The notes under the pieces: generated by a model
What the model was told of the DNA's origin: nothing
The model's input: the letters and a program-made list of their open reading frames with translations, nothing else
The model's database searches: none
Source: Clostridium_I sp047718555
Lineage (GTDB): Bacteria > Bacillota > Clostridia > Clostridiales > Clostridiaceae
Direction of reading: 5' to 3'
DNA: 64,000 nucleotides
Assembly (NCBI RefSeq): GCF_047718555.1
Contig: NZ_JBDNRK010000003.1
Span: 62,001 to 126,000, forward strand
In this document: piece after piece, positions 18,249-27,195 of the stretch
Layout: each line of letters starts with the position of its first letter
Numbering within the stretch: the first letter of the stretch is position 1
Position numbers and translations under genes: made by a program

Positions 18249-18281
18249 TAACTTCGCCTATTTTATTATTGTTCATCAATT

Positions 18282-18304
18282 AAAAAGGCAATCATGCCTT
18301 TTTT
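18282..18304 (+). terminator. rho-independent terminator
   Basis: A 9-bp perfect stem AAAAAGGCA/TGCCTTTTT with an ATCA loop and a T tract, 34 bp after the reductase stop codon. Confidence 0.85.
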
Positions 18305-18438
18305 CTTTGCATTTATATAAGTATAGAATACCATATTATAACAGTGAAAAGGTAATTTACCATTTATAAGGAATATACTATATATGTATAATATAATAGT
18401 ATATTCCTTATAATGATGATAAATCTATTGGTACTTAT

Positions 18439-19200
18439 TTACCCATTGTTCATTATCAATACTTTTTTGGATTGTGTATTGATAATAGAATTTACCACAG
18501 GTTTTGTACCATAGTGTATAGAAGCTATACCCCCAGAAAGAGATTTGTAATTAGTATCATTGAAGCCCACGGATTCGAAGGCATACTTAAGTTCAGCTTT
18601 TGACATAAACTTGTTTACAGAATCTCTAAGATAAGAATATGCATTTTTACTGCCAGTGCCTAAATATCCAATAATGGGAAGCATATAATTAAAATATAAT
18701 CCATATAGCTGTTTAAATACAGGTATTTGTGGAGTTGATAGTTCTAAGCAGATTGCTTTTCCGCCTGGTTTTAGCACTCTGTAGATTTCAGATAGTGCTT
18801 TTGTTTTATTAGGAATGTTTCTTAATCCAAAGGCAATAGTTACACAATCAAAGCTGCAATCTTTAAAGGGAAGTGCTTGCACATCACCTTTAAGCAATTT
18901 AAATTTATAATTATTAATACTCTTATTAAGACGCTTATAGCCTACGGCAAGCATAGCTTCATTGAAATCTAAACCTGTAACTTCAGTGTCTTTACCAACT
19001 TTTTTGCAGGTATAATATATCATTTTACCGGTACCGCAGCATAAATCTAAAACTTTACTATTTTCATTTATATTTGAAATATTTATAGCTTTTTTTCTCC
19101 AGAGACTATCAATATTAAGAGTTAGTACTGTATTCAACATATCATATTTTTCAGCAATAGATGAAAAAATATTTTGAACATTTGATTTTTCACTGGCCAT
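18439..19200 (-). CDS. menG: demethylmenaquinone methyltransferase (UbiE/MenG)
   Basis: The last step of menaquinone synthesis: methylation of demethylmenaquinone with S-adenosylmethionine. The 253-residue protein has motif I LDLCCGTGKM, the UbiE signature YDMLNTVLTLNIDSLWRK near the N-terminus, and the second signature VLKPGGKAICLELS. I start at ATG 19200 because AAGGAGG lies just before it; the longer open frame to 19284 adds 28 residues unlike the family. It lies downstream of the polyferredoxin gene on the same strand across a structured leader (19273-19371), so it is probably part of that unit and of the CTTCATA regulon. The other men genes of the window fit this reading. Confidence 0.9.
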   Translation of the reverse strand: MASEKSNVQNIFSSIAEKYDMLNTVLTLNIDSLWRKKAINISNINENSKVLDLCCGTGKMIYYTCKKVGKDTEVTGLDFNEAMLAVGYKRLNKSINNYKFKLLKGDVQALPFKDCSFDCVTIAFGLRNIPNKTKALSEIYRVLKPGGKAICLELSTPQIPVFKQLYGLYFNYMLPIIGYLGTGSKNAYSYLRDSVNKFMSKAELKYAFESVGFNDTNYKSLSGGIASIHYGTKPVVNSIINTQSKKVLIMNNG

Positions 19201-19272
19201 ATTATAACCTCCTTTTATATTAATGGGAATAAAACAAATATTGCAAGATCCCAAAGTGCATGGGATATAATT

Positions 19273-19371
19273 AAGAGAGACCATACTATCATCATTTGTC
19301 TAATAACTAAGAGCTATACATCCCAAAGTACAATGTATGTGTCCTTAGATTTTGATGAGAGATATGGTCTT
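19273..19371 (-). other. structured RNA-like leader before menG
   Basis: Nested inverted repeats on the minus strand: AAGACCATATCTCTCATC (19371-19354) pairs imperfectly with GATGATAGTATGGTCTCTCT (19293 side); inside, CTAAG/CTTAG and ATACAT/ATGTAT form an inner hairpin. The motif CTTTGGGAT occurs twice, in this hairpin and again just before menG. It may be a terminator/attenuator, an mRNA-processing site or an unknown regulatory RNA. It is not a known riboswitch that I can recognise. Confidence 0.45.
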
Positions 19372-19408
19372 AAATAAAATTTTAATATTTAGATTTTGAT
19401 AGTTTAAA

Positions 19409-20803
19409 TTACATACGCATTTCCATTGGAAGAGCAAATAATATAAGATTTACAACTGCTAAAAACACTAATAATATTGTATAAACAACTGTGGTTTTTA
19501 TGGAATTTTTGTTTCCATAAGTATGCTTTGCAATTTTATACACAGTATATACGGAACCTAAAGCTCCAATAACAATTAATATATATTGTAGGGCTTGTAT
19601 GGTTTCATTATCTAATAGAGCTGTTGATCCATGCATGTTTACTCCAAAAAGTTCTACAAAGGTGAAAATTACAGATTTACCTTCTGCTAGTAAATGAAAT
19701 AAATTATGAGCTATATGAGCTGCTAAATCTAATGGTATAATGGCGTATCCAAATCTAGCAAAATTTTGTTTGACTGAATCTCCATTAAATTTCTTTGCAA
19801 TTAATCCTGTTACAGAAAGTAGAATAATAGGAATTAGCATTGCAACAATAAAAGTTACAGTAAAGGTTACATAATAGCTTGTAGTTCCAGTTGTACGTTC
19901 AAGCCAACTTAATATATCTTTCCATATAGTTAGCATAGTAATATTTTGAACAAATACAATACCCATAATTACAACAGCGAGAAATGATTCTGCAAGCTTA
20001 GGCTTACGAATAAACCATAATTCTTTAGTAGGTACACGTGGGTACATTTTGATAGAATCATTAGGACAATTTTTTACACAATTACCACAAAAGTTACATT
20101 CTGCATTGGTTTCCATGGTTCTTGGGAACTCAAACATTGGACATCCATCAGCCTTTTCACTACCTTTATAGCAGGCAAGTACTTTACATTTAGCACATTT
20201 TTCTGGAGTTGCTCTTAGTTCCATCATGCCAACTCTTGTATAGTTACTAGATACACCACCAAGGAAGCATAGATATCTACACCAGGTTCTGCGTTCAAAG
20301 AATGCACCTGAAAAAATAACTCCAGCGGTAATAAGTAGTAGTACAACTGCTGAACCACGAGGGGATTCAACAACGCCCCAAATATGGTCGCTCCAGGTTA
20401 TCATTATAAACATTGCATCTATAATCCATATTCCATATTTTCTTAAGAATTTAGGAACTGGACGATTATTGCCAACAAACTTTTGTACAAGATCATTTAT
20501 AAGTCCAAAGGGACATATAGCACACCAAAACCTACCAAGAAGAAATAACATGATTGGAAGTAAAGGCCACCATAGTACCCATGTGCCAGCTGTACCAAAG
20601 TTATCGTGAGCAACAGATGGACCAACTAATAATTCATAGACAATAAAAGCAAAAACTATTAAAACTGGCCATTGGAATATACCAGGATACCATTTACTCT
20701 GTATAAATTTTTTAAACATTTTATTTTTAAGTAAATTTACATTAGATGAAGAATTGGAATTTTGTTTACCTTTATTATCTTCATATTTTTCTTTTTCTTC
20801 CAT
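19409..20803 (-). CDS. membrane polyferredoxin, NapH/NosR/CcoG-like 4Fe-4S protein
   Basis: A 464-residue integral membrane protein. Membrane helices with the NapH-type cytoplasmic motifs CAICPFGLINDL and CRYLCFLGGVSS are followed by two [4Fe-4S] ferredoxin motifs (CAKCKVLAC...C and CNFCGNCVKNCP near residues 200-255) and then a large C-terminal membrane part with several helices. Family members pass electrons between quinol and soluble or extracytoplasmic partners. Here it lies between a YtkA/FixH-like protein gene and menG on one strand, behind a CTTCATA promoter, so a role in menaquinone-linked electron transfer is likely. The partner is unknown. Confidence 0.85.
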   Translation of the reverse strand: MEEKEKYEDNKGKQNSNSSSNVNLLKNKMFKKFIQSKWYPGIFQWPVLIVFAFIVYELLVGPSVAHDNFGTAGTWVLWWPLLPIMLFLLGRFWCAICPFGLINDLVQKFVGNNRPVPKFLRKYGIWIIDAMFIMITWSDHIWGVVESPRGSAVVLLLITAGVIFSGAFFERRTWCRYLCFLGGVSSNYTRVGMMELRATPEKCAKCKVLACYKGSEKADGCPMFEFPRTMETNAECNFCGNCVKNCPNDSIKMYPRVPTKELWFIRKPKLAESFLAVVIMGIVFVQNITMLTIWKDILSWLERTTGTTSYYVTFTVTFIVAMLIPIILLSVTGLIAKKFNGDSVKQNFARFGYAIIPLDLAAHIAHNLFHLLAEGKSVIFTFVELFGVNMHGSTALLDNETIQALQYILIVIGALGSVYTVYKIAKHTYGNKNSIKTTVVYTILLVFLAVVNLILFALPMEMRM

Positions 20804-20823
20804 AAGAATTATTTCCTCGCTTT

Positions 20824-21360
20824 CTATGCTGCCGAAGTTTTTTTCTTATTTTTAGATATTACAGCAATAATAATAATTAAAACAACAACTCCTAAAAATG
20901 CACCTATGATAATCCAATTAGGACCAGCGTTAGCTACTTTTACATCAAAATCAGCCATTTTTTCCTGATTTGCTACTGTAAAATCTGTTTTAATTGTCCA
21001 ATTACCTTTATCAGAGAAATTTACGTTCCCTGTATATTCTCCCTTTTCATGTCCTGCTTTAAAGTCAATAGCTCCAGGTTTAGAATTATCCATATTCATA
21101 TTACCCATATTGTTGCTTGGCATAGCGGCAGTTACTTTAACATTTGCATTTTCCAACGGTTGTCCTTTCTCATCATAAAGTCTAATTGTTAACTCATTAT
21201 CGCCGGTTTTCACTGTATCACTGCTTAAAACTAAGTCTGCCTTTAGTCCATCTACATTTTTCTCAATTTTAGTTCCACCACTAGCCGCCAATGCTGTTGT
21301 GGATAATGTAAGTGTAAAAAGTAAGCCTAACACTAAATTTTTAATTAATTTTTTTCTCAT
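20824..21360 (-). CDS. exported YtkA/FixH-like domain protein with C-terminal membrane anchor
   Basis: A 178-residue protein: signal peptide (cleavage probably after ALA, residue 25), a beta-rich YtkA-like domain (residues about 35-145) with a Met-rich loop (MPSNNMGNMNMDN), a C-terminal membrane helix (about 150-168) and a short basic tail. YtkA/FixH domains are found in cation-pump and copper-linked loci. AGGAGG precedes the ATG. It is the first gene of the minus-strand unit with polyferredoxin and menG, and its promoter carries the CTTCATA operator. A metal-binding or assembly role for the polyferredoxin partner is inferred. Confidence 0.75.
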   Translation of the reverse strand: MRKKLIKNLVLGLLFTLTLSTTALAASGGTKIEKNVDGLKADLVLSSDTVKTGDNELTIRLYDEKGQPLENANVKVTAAMPSNNMGNMNMDNSKPGAIDFKAGHEKGEYTGNVNFSDKGNWTIKTDFTVANQEKMADFDVKVANAGPNWIIIGAFLGVVVLIIIIAVISKNKKKTSAA

Positions 21361-21498
21361 ATAGTAAAATTCCTCCTAAATATATAATTAAATAAAATTC
21401 CGCTAAGATTTTAACTGGTGACCTTTTTATTAAATATTTCTTGCTACACCTCTTTCTATATAATTTGTCAATTTAGCTATATTGAACCGAATGGCTTA

Positions 21499-21531
21499 AG
21501 TATATAAATTTCATATGAAGATATTATGAAG
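21499..21531 (-). promoter_or_regulatory. CTTCATA-box promoter of the YtkA-polyferredoxin-menG unit
   Basis: On the minus strand two perfect CTTCATA heptamers start at 21531 and 21520 (11 bp apart) and a -10 box TATACT spans 21504-21499, 27 bp from the first heptamer. The start codon of the YtkA-like gene is 139 bp further. Confidence 0.75.
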
Positions 21532-21598
21532 ATAAAAAATAAAATTATCAAAATAAGTGAAAGATTTTGTAAATACTTTTTCTTTTCTTAGTTTAAGT

Positions 21599-21631
21599 CT
21601 TCATAAAATTCACATATTAATTTGATAAAAT
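21599..21631 (+). promoter_or_regulatory. CTTCATA-box promoter of two-component system 2
   Basis: CTTCATA (21599-21605), a degenerate second heptamer TCACATA (21610-21616) and -10 TAAAAT (21626-21631) 27 bp from the first. It is back-to-back with the minus-strand operator at 21499-21531 and would allow autoregulation of sensor 2. Confidence 0.6.
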
Positions 21632-21736
21632 AATTTAGAAATATATAATAAACTTAGTAAGTATAATTTTACTTAGTATAAAAGTATGAATTTAGCTGTA
21701 ATATTTAAGCTTGTATATAAGTCTGGAGGGAATACT

Positions 21737-23113
21737 TTGCAGAGTATTAGAAGAAGATTAGGTATAATAATTATTTGTTGTTCAATTATTGCTGTTATTC
21801 TATCAGCACTGTTTGTTAACTTTACACTTAACAGCACCTTTGATAAATATATGGTAAACATTCAGAATCAAAGAAATAATAGGATTGTGGATTATTTTAA
21901 ACAAATATATATAAGAGATAAAAAATGGACTGCAAATTCTGGGGAAGAAATGATGCACGAAGCTTATATGAGCAACTATTGTTTAACTCTTTTAGATGCC
22001 AATAAAAATGTAGTTTGGGGAATGAATCCAAATGATATAAGAGAAAGATCTCATTTAATGATGCAAAAAATTAATAATAACAGTGGAGTTTATACATCAA
22101 ATTCCTTTGAAATTAAATCTGATGGAAAAGTTGTAGGCTATGTGGAAATTGGTCAGTATTCTCCAATTTTGTTATCGCAGCAGGATATAAATTTTAAAAT
22201 ATCAATAAACAGAGGCATTATTATTAGTGTTTTAATAACAATTTTTATAGCTGTTATAATCAGTATAATTATATCGAAGCAATTTTCTGCACCTATTAAA
22301 GCGGTTTCAGATACATCTGTTAAACTTTCCAATGGAGACTATGATTCTACTGTAAATATAAAGAGTAATATAAGAGAACTAAATAATCTGACTGAAAGTA
22401 TAAATACATTAGGTAAGAGATTGAAAGAGCAGGATCAGCTAAGAAAGAGATTGGTTTCTGATATTTCTCATGAAATAAGAACTCCATTAAATGTTCTTCA
22501 AAATAATTTAGAAGCAATGATTGATGGGATATTTCCTGTGAATGAGGAACGCTTGAATTATTTGAATGAAGAAGTAATAAGATTTGGAAAAATGTTAAAT
22601 AATTTAAATATATTAAAAGAATTTGATGAAGAAAAATTAAATCTTAATATGACAACTGTATTTTTAGATGAACTTGTATCTTCTGTAAGTAATGAGTTTT
22701 CTATTGATCTTAAAAACAAAAATATTAAATTTAATTTGAATATTGATAAAGATAAGGATTTTCAAATAGTGGGAGATGAAGATAAGATAAAACAGGTTTT
22801 TATAAATTTATTAAGTAATGCCATTAAATTTACTCAGGCTGGAGGAAATGTGTGGGTTAATCTGGATGTAAACAAAGATAAGGTTATAGCTAAAGTTAAA
22901 GACGATGGTATGGGTATAAAAAAGGAAGATTTACCTTATATTTTTGAAAGATTATATAGAGGAGATAAGAGTCGACATGAAATAGAAGGAAGTGGTATAG
23001 GGCTAACTATTGTAAAAAGAATACTTACTCTTCATTCTGCCACTATTAATGTTGAAAGTGTTGCTGGTATAGGAACATCGTTTACATTATATTTTAATAA
23101 GAAGATGTCTTAA
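21737..23113 (+). CDS. sensor histidine kinase (two-component system 2)
   Basis: A membrane sensor kinase of about 458 residues: helix 1 (ICCSIIAVILSALFV), an extracytoplasmic domain, helix 2 (GIIISVLITIFIAVIIS), HAMP, a DHp domain with the phospho-accepting His in DISHEIRTPLN and a CA domain with DDGMGI and GSGIGL. The sensing domain has Met, His and Cys residues close together (EEMMHEAYMSNYC and RSHLMMQK), resembling sensor 1. I choose TTG 21737 because GGAGGG lies 7 bp upstream; ATG 21686 has no such site. Gene order is kinase before regulator, opposite to system 1. Confidence 0.87.
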   Translation: MQSIRRRLGIIIICCSIIAVILSALFVNFTLNSTFDKYMVNIQNQRNNRIVDYFKQIYIRDKKWTANSGEEMMHEAYMSNYCLTLLDANKNVVWGMNPNDIRERSHLMMQKINNNSGVYTSNSFEIKSDGKVVGYVEIGQYSPILLSQQDINFKISINRGIIISVLITIFIAVIISIIISKQFSAPIKAVSDTSVKLSNGDYDSTVNIKSNIRELNNLTESINTLGKRLKEQDQLRKRLVSDISHEIRTPLNVLQNNLEAMIDGIFPVNEERLNYLNEEVIRFGKMLNNLNILKEFDEEKLNLNMTTVFLDELVSSVSNEFSIDLKNKNIKFNLNIDKDKDFQIVGDEDKIKQVFINLLSNAIKFTQAGGNVWVNLDVNKDKVIAKVKDDGMGIKKEDLPYIFERLYRGDKSRHEIEGSGIGLTIVKRILTLHSATINVESVAGIGTSFTLYFNKKMS

Positions 23114-23249
23114 TATGTCGTTAAAATATTAAGAATAATTATCAAAGGTTTTACCTTTTAAATGAAAATTAAAAAAACAGATAAAAAGTGTACTTATAAT
23201 CTTGATAATCAGTAATAATCTATATATTTAGAAAATAAGGAGAATAGGG

Positions 23250-23954
23250 ATGAATAATATTTTAATAATTGAGGATGAAATAAATGTATCAGAGGTAATT
23301 AAAGCCTATCTTGAAAGAGAAGGATATAAAGTATATTGCACAACTAAAGGATATGATGGACTTAACCTATTCAATAAAATAGATTTTCAGTTGATTATAT
23401 TAGATTTGATGCTTCCAGATATTGATGGGGAAGAGGTTTGTAAGTTTATAAGGAAAACATCAGATGTGCATATATTCATGCTTACTGCAAAGGTAGAATT
23501 AAGTGACAAAATTCAAGGACTTAATATTGGAGCTGATGAATATCTCACTAAACCACTAAGTCCAAGAGAATTGACAGCAAGGGTAAATGCTTTGTTTAGA
23601 AGGGTAGATTCTAATAAGACAACAATGCTTTCATATGATAATAGAAAACTTAAGATTGACAAAGAAAAGAGAACTGTTCTATTAAAAGGAGAAGATATAA
23701 TTTTGACTCCAAATGAATTTGATCTTTTGTATACTCTTGCTTCAAATGAAGGTAAAGTTTTATCACGAGAACAGCTCATTCAAAATGTATATGGTATTGA
23801 TTTTGAAGGATATGATAGAACTGTAGATGTCCATATTAAAAATCTAAGGAAAAAAATAGAAGATAACAGTAAAGCGCCTAAATATATAATCACTGTTGTT
23901 AAAGTAGGTTATAAATTTGGCGGCGAAAGAGATAAGGCATCTGAAAATAAATAA
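23250..23954 (+). CDS. OmpR-family response regulator (two-component system 2)
   Basis: A 234-residue regulator with a receiver domain (Asp52 in ILDLMLP, MLTAK, LTKP) and an OmpR-type winged helix whose recognition region (DRTVDVHIKNLRKKI) nearly matches that of regulator 1. It follows the sensor gene by 136 bp. Its last codons and stop lie inside repeat family A copy 2, which begins at 23934, so the C-terminal ASENK is repeat-encoded. menF follows on the same strand. Confidence 0.9.
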   Translation: MNNILIIEDEINVSEVIKAYLEREGYKVYCTTKGYDGLNLFNKIDFQLIILDLMLPDIDGEEVCKFIRKTSDVHIFMLTAKVELSDKIQGLNIGADEYLTKPLSPRELTARVNALFRRVDSNKTTMLSYDNRKLKIDKEKRTVLLKGEDIILTPNEFDLLYTLASNEGKVLSREQLIQNVYGIDFEGYDRTVDVHIKNLRKKIEDNSKAPKYIITVVKVGYKFGGERDKASENK

Positions 23955-24095
23955 TAAGTCAAAGATGCGACGAATATTTTGAATCATACAAGGAAACAGG
24001 TTCTGATGATAGTTGAGCTATCTGAGGGTTCTGTTGACGCAGTAGGATTCAAAATAGGCTAGCATACTGACTTAGTTATTTTTTGAAGATGCCTA
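23934..24095 (+). repeat. structured repeat family A, copy 2
   Basis: The same nested hairpins as copy 1 (2293-2457): outer AAGGCAT/GATGCCT, then AGTCA/TGACT, TATTTTGAATC/GATTCAAAATA, AACAG/CTGTT and GATAG/GCTATC. The repeat overlaps the end of response regulator 2 and provides its stop codon, and it ends 25 bp before menF. Confidence 0.8.
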
Positions 24096-24120
24096 AGTAG
24101 TATTTAATGAGGTGGATAGC

Positions 24121-25284
24121 TTGAAATATCAGAAAGTGCAAATTAAATTAGATAATCCACTTACTTTTTTAAAGTATTTTAAAAATGAAGAAAATTTTTC
24201 CTTTTATAATCCATTGAAAAAGGAATTTATTCTTGGGGCAAAGCGTTTAAAAGCCTTGACTTTAGAGGAAAGTTTAAAGGATTATCCATATATTTTTTCA
24301 TCAAGAACCTTCTTTAATTCTATCAAAGATGAAAAGTGGTCAGGCATTGGAAATGAAAATATAGCATTTGAATATTATTTGATTGTAAAGGAAGATATAC
24401 AGACGCTTTATTATTTAAAAGATTTTGTTGAAATTGAAAATATAAAGGTGGAAATTTGCAGACATTCTTTCAGATATGAAATAGATGACTATAATTCTTG
24501 GGAGCAGCTATTTTATGCTGCTCATAATGCTATATTGAATAAACAATTAAATAAAGTTGTTATTTCAAGAGAAATTAAAATCAAGAGCGATGGGTTAATA
24601 AATATAGAAAGTATTTTACAAAACCTTTTGAAGCAGAATGAAAGTAGTTTTATATTTTCATATTGTAAAGGTGGAAAAACTTTTCTGGGTGCAACGCCTG
24701 AAATTTTGATTCAAAAAGAAAAAAATAATATTTTAAGCTATGCCTTAGCTGCTACTGTTTTGCGGAGCTATAAAGAGGATGAGAGTGAAGAGAAAAGATT
24801 GCTAAGGGATACAAAAAATCGTCATGAACATCAAATCGTCATTGATTCAATAGTTAATTCCATGAGGAATTTTACAGATGAACTAATAGTAGATGAAACA
24901 AAGATTTTGGAACTTAAAAATTTATATCATTTACAAACTTGTATTCATGGAAAAAATACAAGCAGAACTCTGCATCAATGGGTAAAGCTGCTTCATCCTA
25001 CACCTGCATTAGGAGGAAATCCTGTAAATAAAGCATTGGAACTTATTAAAAGATATGAAAAGCATGAAAGAGGTCTGTATGCGGCACCAATAGGAATAAT
25101 AGATGAAAATGGAGATGGGATTTTTGTAGTAGGAATACGATCTGCGCTTATTGAAAAAAATATAGTCTATGCATACAGCGGCTGTGGTATAGTGGATAAA
25201 TCAAATTGCGAAAGTGAATATATTGAAACTACAAATAAATTGAAAACTATAATTGAAAGTTTATCCGATGATTATCTGCTGTAA
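24121..25284 (+). CDS. menF: isochorismate synthase, menaquinone-type
   Basis: Converts chorismate to isochorismate, the first committed step to menaquinone. The chorismate-binding fold is visible in FLGATPEILIQ, HEHQIVIDSI, the LHPTPALGGNP motif and the C-terminal SGCGIVDKSNCESEY, at 387 residues slightly shorter than many MenF proteins. I start at TTG 24121, 6 bp after TGAGGTGG; the GTG at 24112 is part of that site. A salicylate or siderophore isochorismate synthase would look similar, but the menD gene 119 bp downstream decides for menaquinone. Its C-terminal SDDYLL and stop codon fall inside the family B repeat at 25261. Confidence 0.9.
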   Translation: MKYQKVQIKLDNPLTFLKYFKNEENFSFYNPLKKEFILGAKRLKALTLEESLKDYPYIFSSRTFFNSIKDEKWSGIGNENIAFEYYLIVKEDIQTLYYLKDFVEIENIKVEICRHSFRYEIDDYNSWEQLFYAAHNAILNKQLNKVVISREIKIKSDGLINIESILQNLLKQNESSFIFSYCKGGKTFLGATPEILIQKEKNNILSYALAATVLRSYKEDESEEKRLLRDTKNRHEHQIVIDSIVNSMRNFTDELIVDETKILELKNLYHLQTCIHGKNTSRTLHQWVKLLHPTPALGGNPVNKALELIKRYEKHERGLYAAPIGIIDENGDGIFVVGIRSALIEKNIVYAYSGCGIVDKSNCESEYIETTNKLKTIIESLSDDYLL

Positions 25285-25329
25285 CACTCGACTTTAAAAG
25301 TTGGATAATAGCGATATGTCATTGGGTAA
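25261..25329 (+). repeat. hairpin repeat family B at the end of menF
   Basis: Starts TTATCCGATGATTATC and ends GTCATTGGGTAA, forming an imperfect long hairpin like the elements at 5215-5290 and 55012-55091. The menF stop codon (25282-25284) lies inside it. Confidence 0.65.
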
Positions 25330-25332
25330 TTT

Positions 25333-25378
25333 AATCTAAACTTAGTTGGCGAATACAAATTGCCACTAAGTTTAGATT
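25333..25378 (+). repeat. hairpin of family C type, probable menF terminator
   Basis: An 18-bp near-perfect stem (AATCTAAACTTAGTTGGC against GCCACTAAGTTTAGATT) with a 10-base loop. The arm AACTTGG/CCAAGT type recurs at 39570-39610, 42001 and 57561. Confidence 0.7.
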
Positions 25379-25403
25379 TATGGATAGTTGAAAGGGGAAA
25401 GAA

Positions 25404-27053
25404 ATGACAAATTATATTGCAGCTTTAGTTGATGAATTATATGAATTAGGTGTTCATGATGCTGTAATCAGTCCTGGATCACGTTCTACGCCTTTAGCAT
25501 ATTTATTTTGGGAGCATAATTTTAATAATTTTGTGAATGTTGATGAACGATCTTCTGCCTTCTTTGCACTTGGAATTGCAAAGGAGCATGAAAGACCGGT
25601 GGTATTAGTCTGTACTTCAGGTTCAGCGGCAGCGAACTATTTACCTGCAATTGTAGAAGCAAAATATTCAGGAGTGCCATTAATTGTTTTAACAGCTGAT
25701 CGTCCATTTGAATTGCGTAATTTTGGTGCACCACAGGCAATTGATCAAAATAAAATATTTAATAATTTCACTAAGTATTATGAAGAATTACATTTACCAG
25801 AGGAAAATGAAAATATGTACCGTTATGTGCGTGTGGTTATGCAAAAGGCATATTCAAATGCTATGTCAAAAGAATATGGTGTAGTCCATATTAATGTACC
25901 ACTTAGAGAACCTTTAATCCCGGAGTTTAAAAAGGTGGATTTTACTAAAGGAAGATTTGAAAACAAATTTGAATATATAGAAGGTGAAAACCAAGTTATT
26001 TTTGAACCTTCAATTCTTAAGAATAAGAATGGTATTATCATTTGTGGGGGAGATGCCTATTCAAATTATCATAAGGAAGTTATAAAACTAGGAGAACGAT
26101 TAAAAGCACCTGTATTAGCAGATCCAATTTCCAATTTTAGAAATTATTCAAAAGATATCATTGTTGATAGCTATGATGCTTTTTTAAAAAATGATGATAT
26201 TAAAAGAGAATTGAAGCCTGAGTTTATCATTCACTTTGGGCAAGTGGCTGTATCAAAACGCCTTCAACAATTTTTGTCTATGCATAAAGATGCTCTATAC
26301 CTACAAGTATCTGAAACATTTTACTACCATAATCCAGCTCTGTCTACGAAAAAATATATTGTTTCATCACCAAGAGCGTTTGCTCAGTGTATTTCTATAG
26401 AAAATAGCAACATAGCTTACTTATCTAAATGGCTAAATTATCAAAATCAAATGCGAAAACAATTAAACACTGCTAAAGATGAGATTAACTTGTTTGAAGG
26501 AAAATTAATTCAAAGTATGCAAAATATGCTCCAAGATGGAAGTAGATTAGTTGTTTCAAATAGCATGGCAATTCGTGACGTAGATTATTTCTTTGAAGCA
26601 CGGAATCAAAGTATTAAGATACTGTGCAACAGAGGGGCAAATGGAATAGATGGTATTATCTCCACTGCGCTTGGGATATCTACATCAAATAAACCAACGG
26701 TATTGTTAACTGGCGATTTATCCTTTTATTATGATTTAAATGGATTGTTAATTGGCAAAGCTCATAATTTAAATTTAATTATTTTGTTGTTGAATAATAA
26801 TGGCGGAGGTATATTTAGGTATTTACCACAAAGTAAAGAAAAGAATTTTGATTATTTATTTTTAACCCCTCATGATATAAACTTTGAAGGTATAAAAACT
26901 TTATATGATGTAACATATTATAAGGCAATTGACTATAAATCATTTGAAAATGCCTTTAATGAGTCATTGATTTTAGATGGAATTAAGCTTATTGAAGTGA
27001 AAATTGATTCTGAGTTAAGTAAGATGCTTCATGATAAATATACAACTCTGTAA
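25404..27053 (+). CDS. menD: SEPHCHC synthase (2-succinyl-5-enolpyruvyl-6-hydroxy-3-cyclohexene-1-carboxylate synthase)
   Basis: A thiamine-diphosphate enzyme that adds the succinic semialdehyde unit from 2-oxoglutarate to isochorismate. The 549-residue protein has the MenD N-terminus (GVHDAVISPGSRSTPLAYL), the NVDERSSAFFALGIAK region and the cofactor-binding stretch TGDLSFYYDLNGLL...NNNGGGIF. AAGGGG precedes the ATG. The arginine codons are mostly CGN (for example tca-cgt, gat-cgt, ttg-cgt), unlike AGA-dominated menF and hyp genes, which suggests a different origin. It follows menF in the same direction. Confidence 0.94.
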   Translation: MTNYIAALVDELYELGVHDAVISPGSRSTPLAYLFWEHNFNNFVNVDERSSAFFALGIAKEHERPVVLVCTSGSAAANYLPAIVEAKYSGVPLIVLTADRPFELRNFGAPQAIDQNKIFNNFTKYYEELHLPEENENMYRYVRVVMQKAYSNAMSKEYGVVHINVPLREPLIPEFKKVDFTKGRFENKFEYIEGENQVIFEPSILKNKNGIIICGGDAYSNYHKEVIKLGERLKAPVLADPISNFRNYSKDIIVDSYDAFLKNDDIKRELKPEFIIHFGQVAVSKRLQQFLSMHKDALYLQVSETFYYHNPALSTKKYIVSSPRAFAQCISIENSNIAYLSKWLNYQNQMRKQLNTAKDEINLFEGKLIQSMQNMLQDGSRLVVSNSMAIRDVDYFFEARNQSIKILCNRGANGIDGIISTALGISTSNKPTVLLTGDLSFYYDLNGLLIGKAHNLNLIILLLNNNGGGIFRYLPQSKEKNFDYLFLTPHDINFEGIKTLYDVTYYKAIDYKSFENAFNESLILDGIKLIEVKIDSELSKMLHDKYTTL

Positions 27054-27123
27054 AATAAGTTATTATGGATATGAATCTTTTAGACTTAGAAAAGTTTATG
27101 TATTTATATTTAATGTTATATGG

Positions 27124-27156
27124 ATTCATAATAGCTCCATAATTGAGCAGTACAAT
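27124..27156 (+). promoter_or_regulatory. CTTCATA-box promoter of the Met-rich secreted protein
   Basis: ATTCATA (27124-27130), CTCCATA 11 bp later (27135-27141) and -10 TACAAT (27151-27156), 27 bp from the first heptamer. The start codon is 40 bp downstream of the -10. Confidence 0.68.
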
Positions 27157-27195
27157 GAATATATAAAGAAAAAATAATTATGGAAGTGATATAAA

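Noticed and set aside
19409..20803. Polyferredoxin as NosR of a nitrous oxide reductase system
   Set aside because: The iron-sulfur and membrane motifs fit the wider NapH/NosR/CcoG group, but no flavin-binding NosR domain, nosZ or nosDFY genes are in the window.
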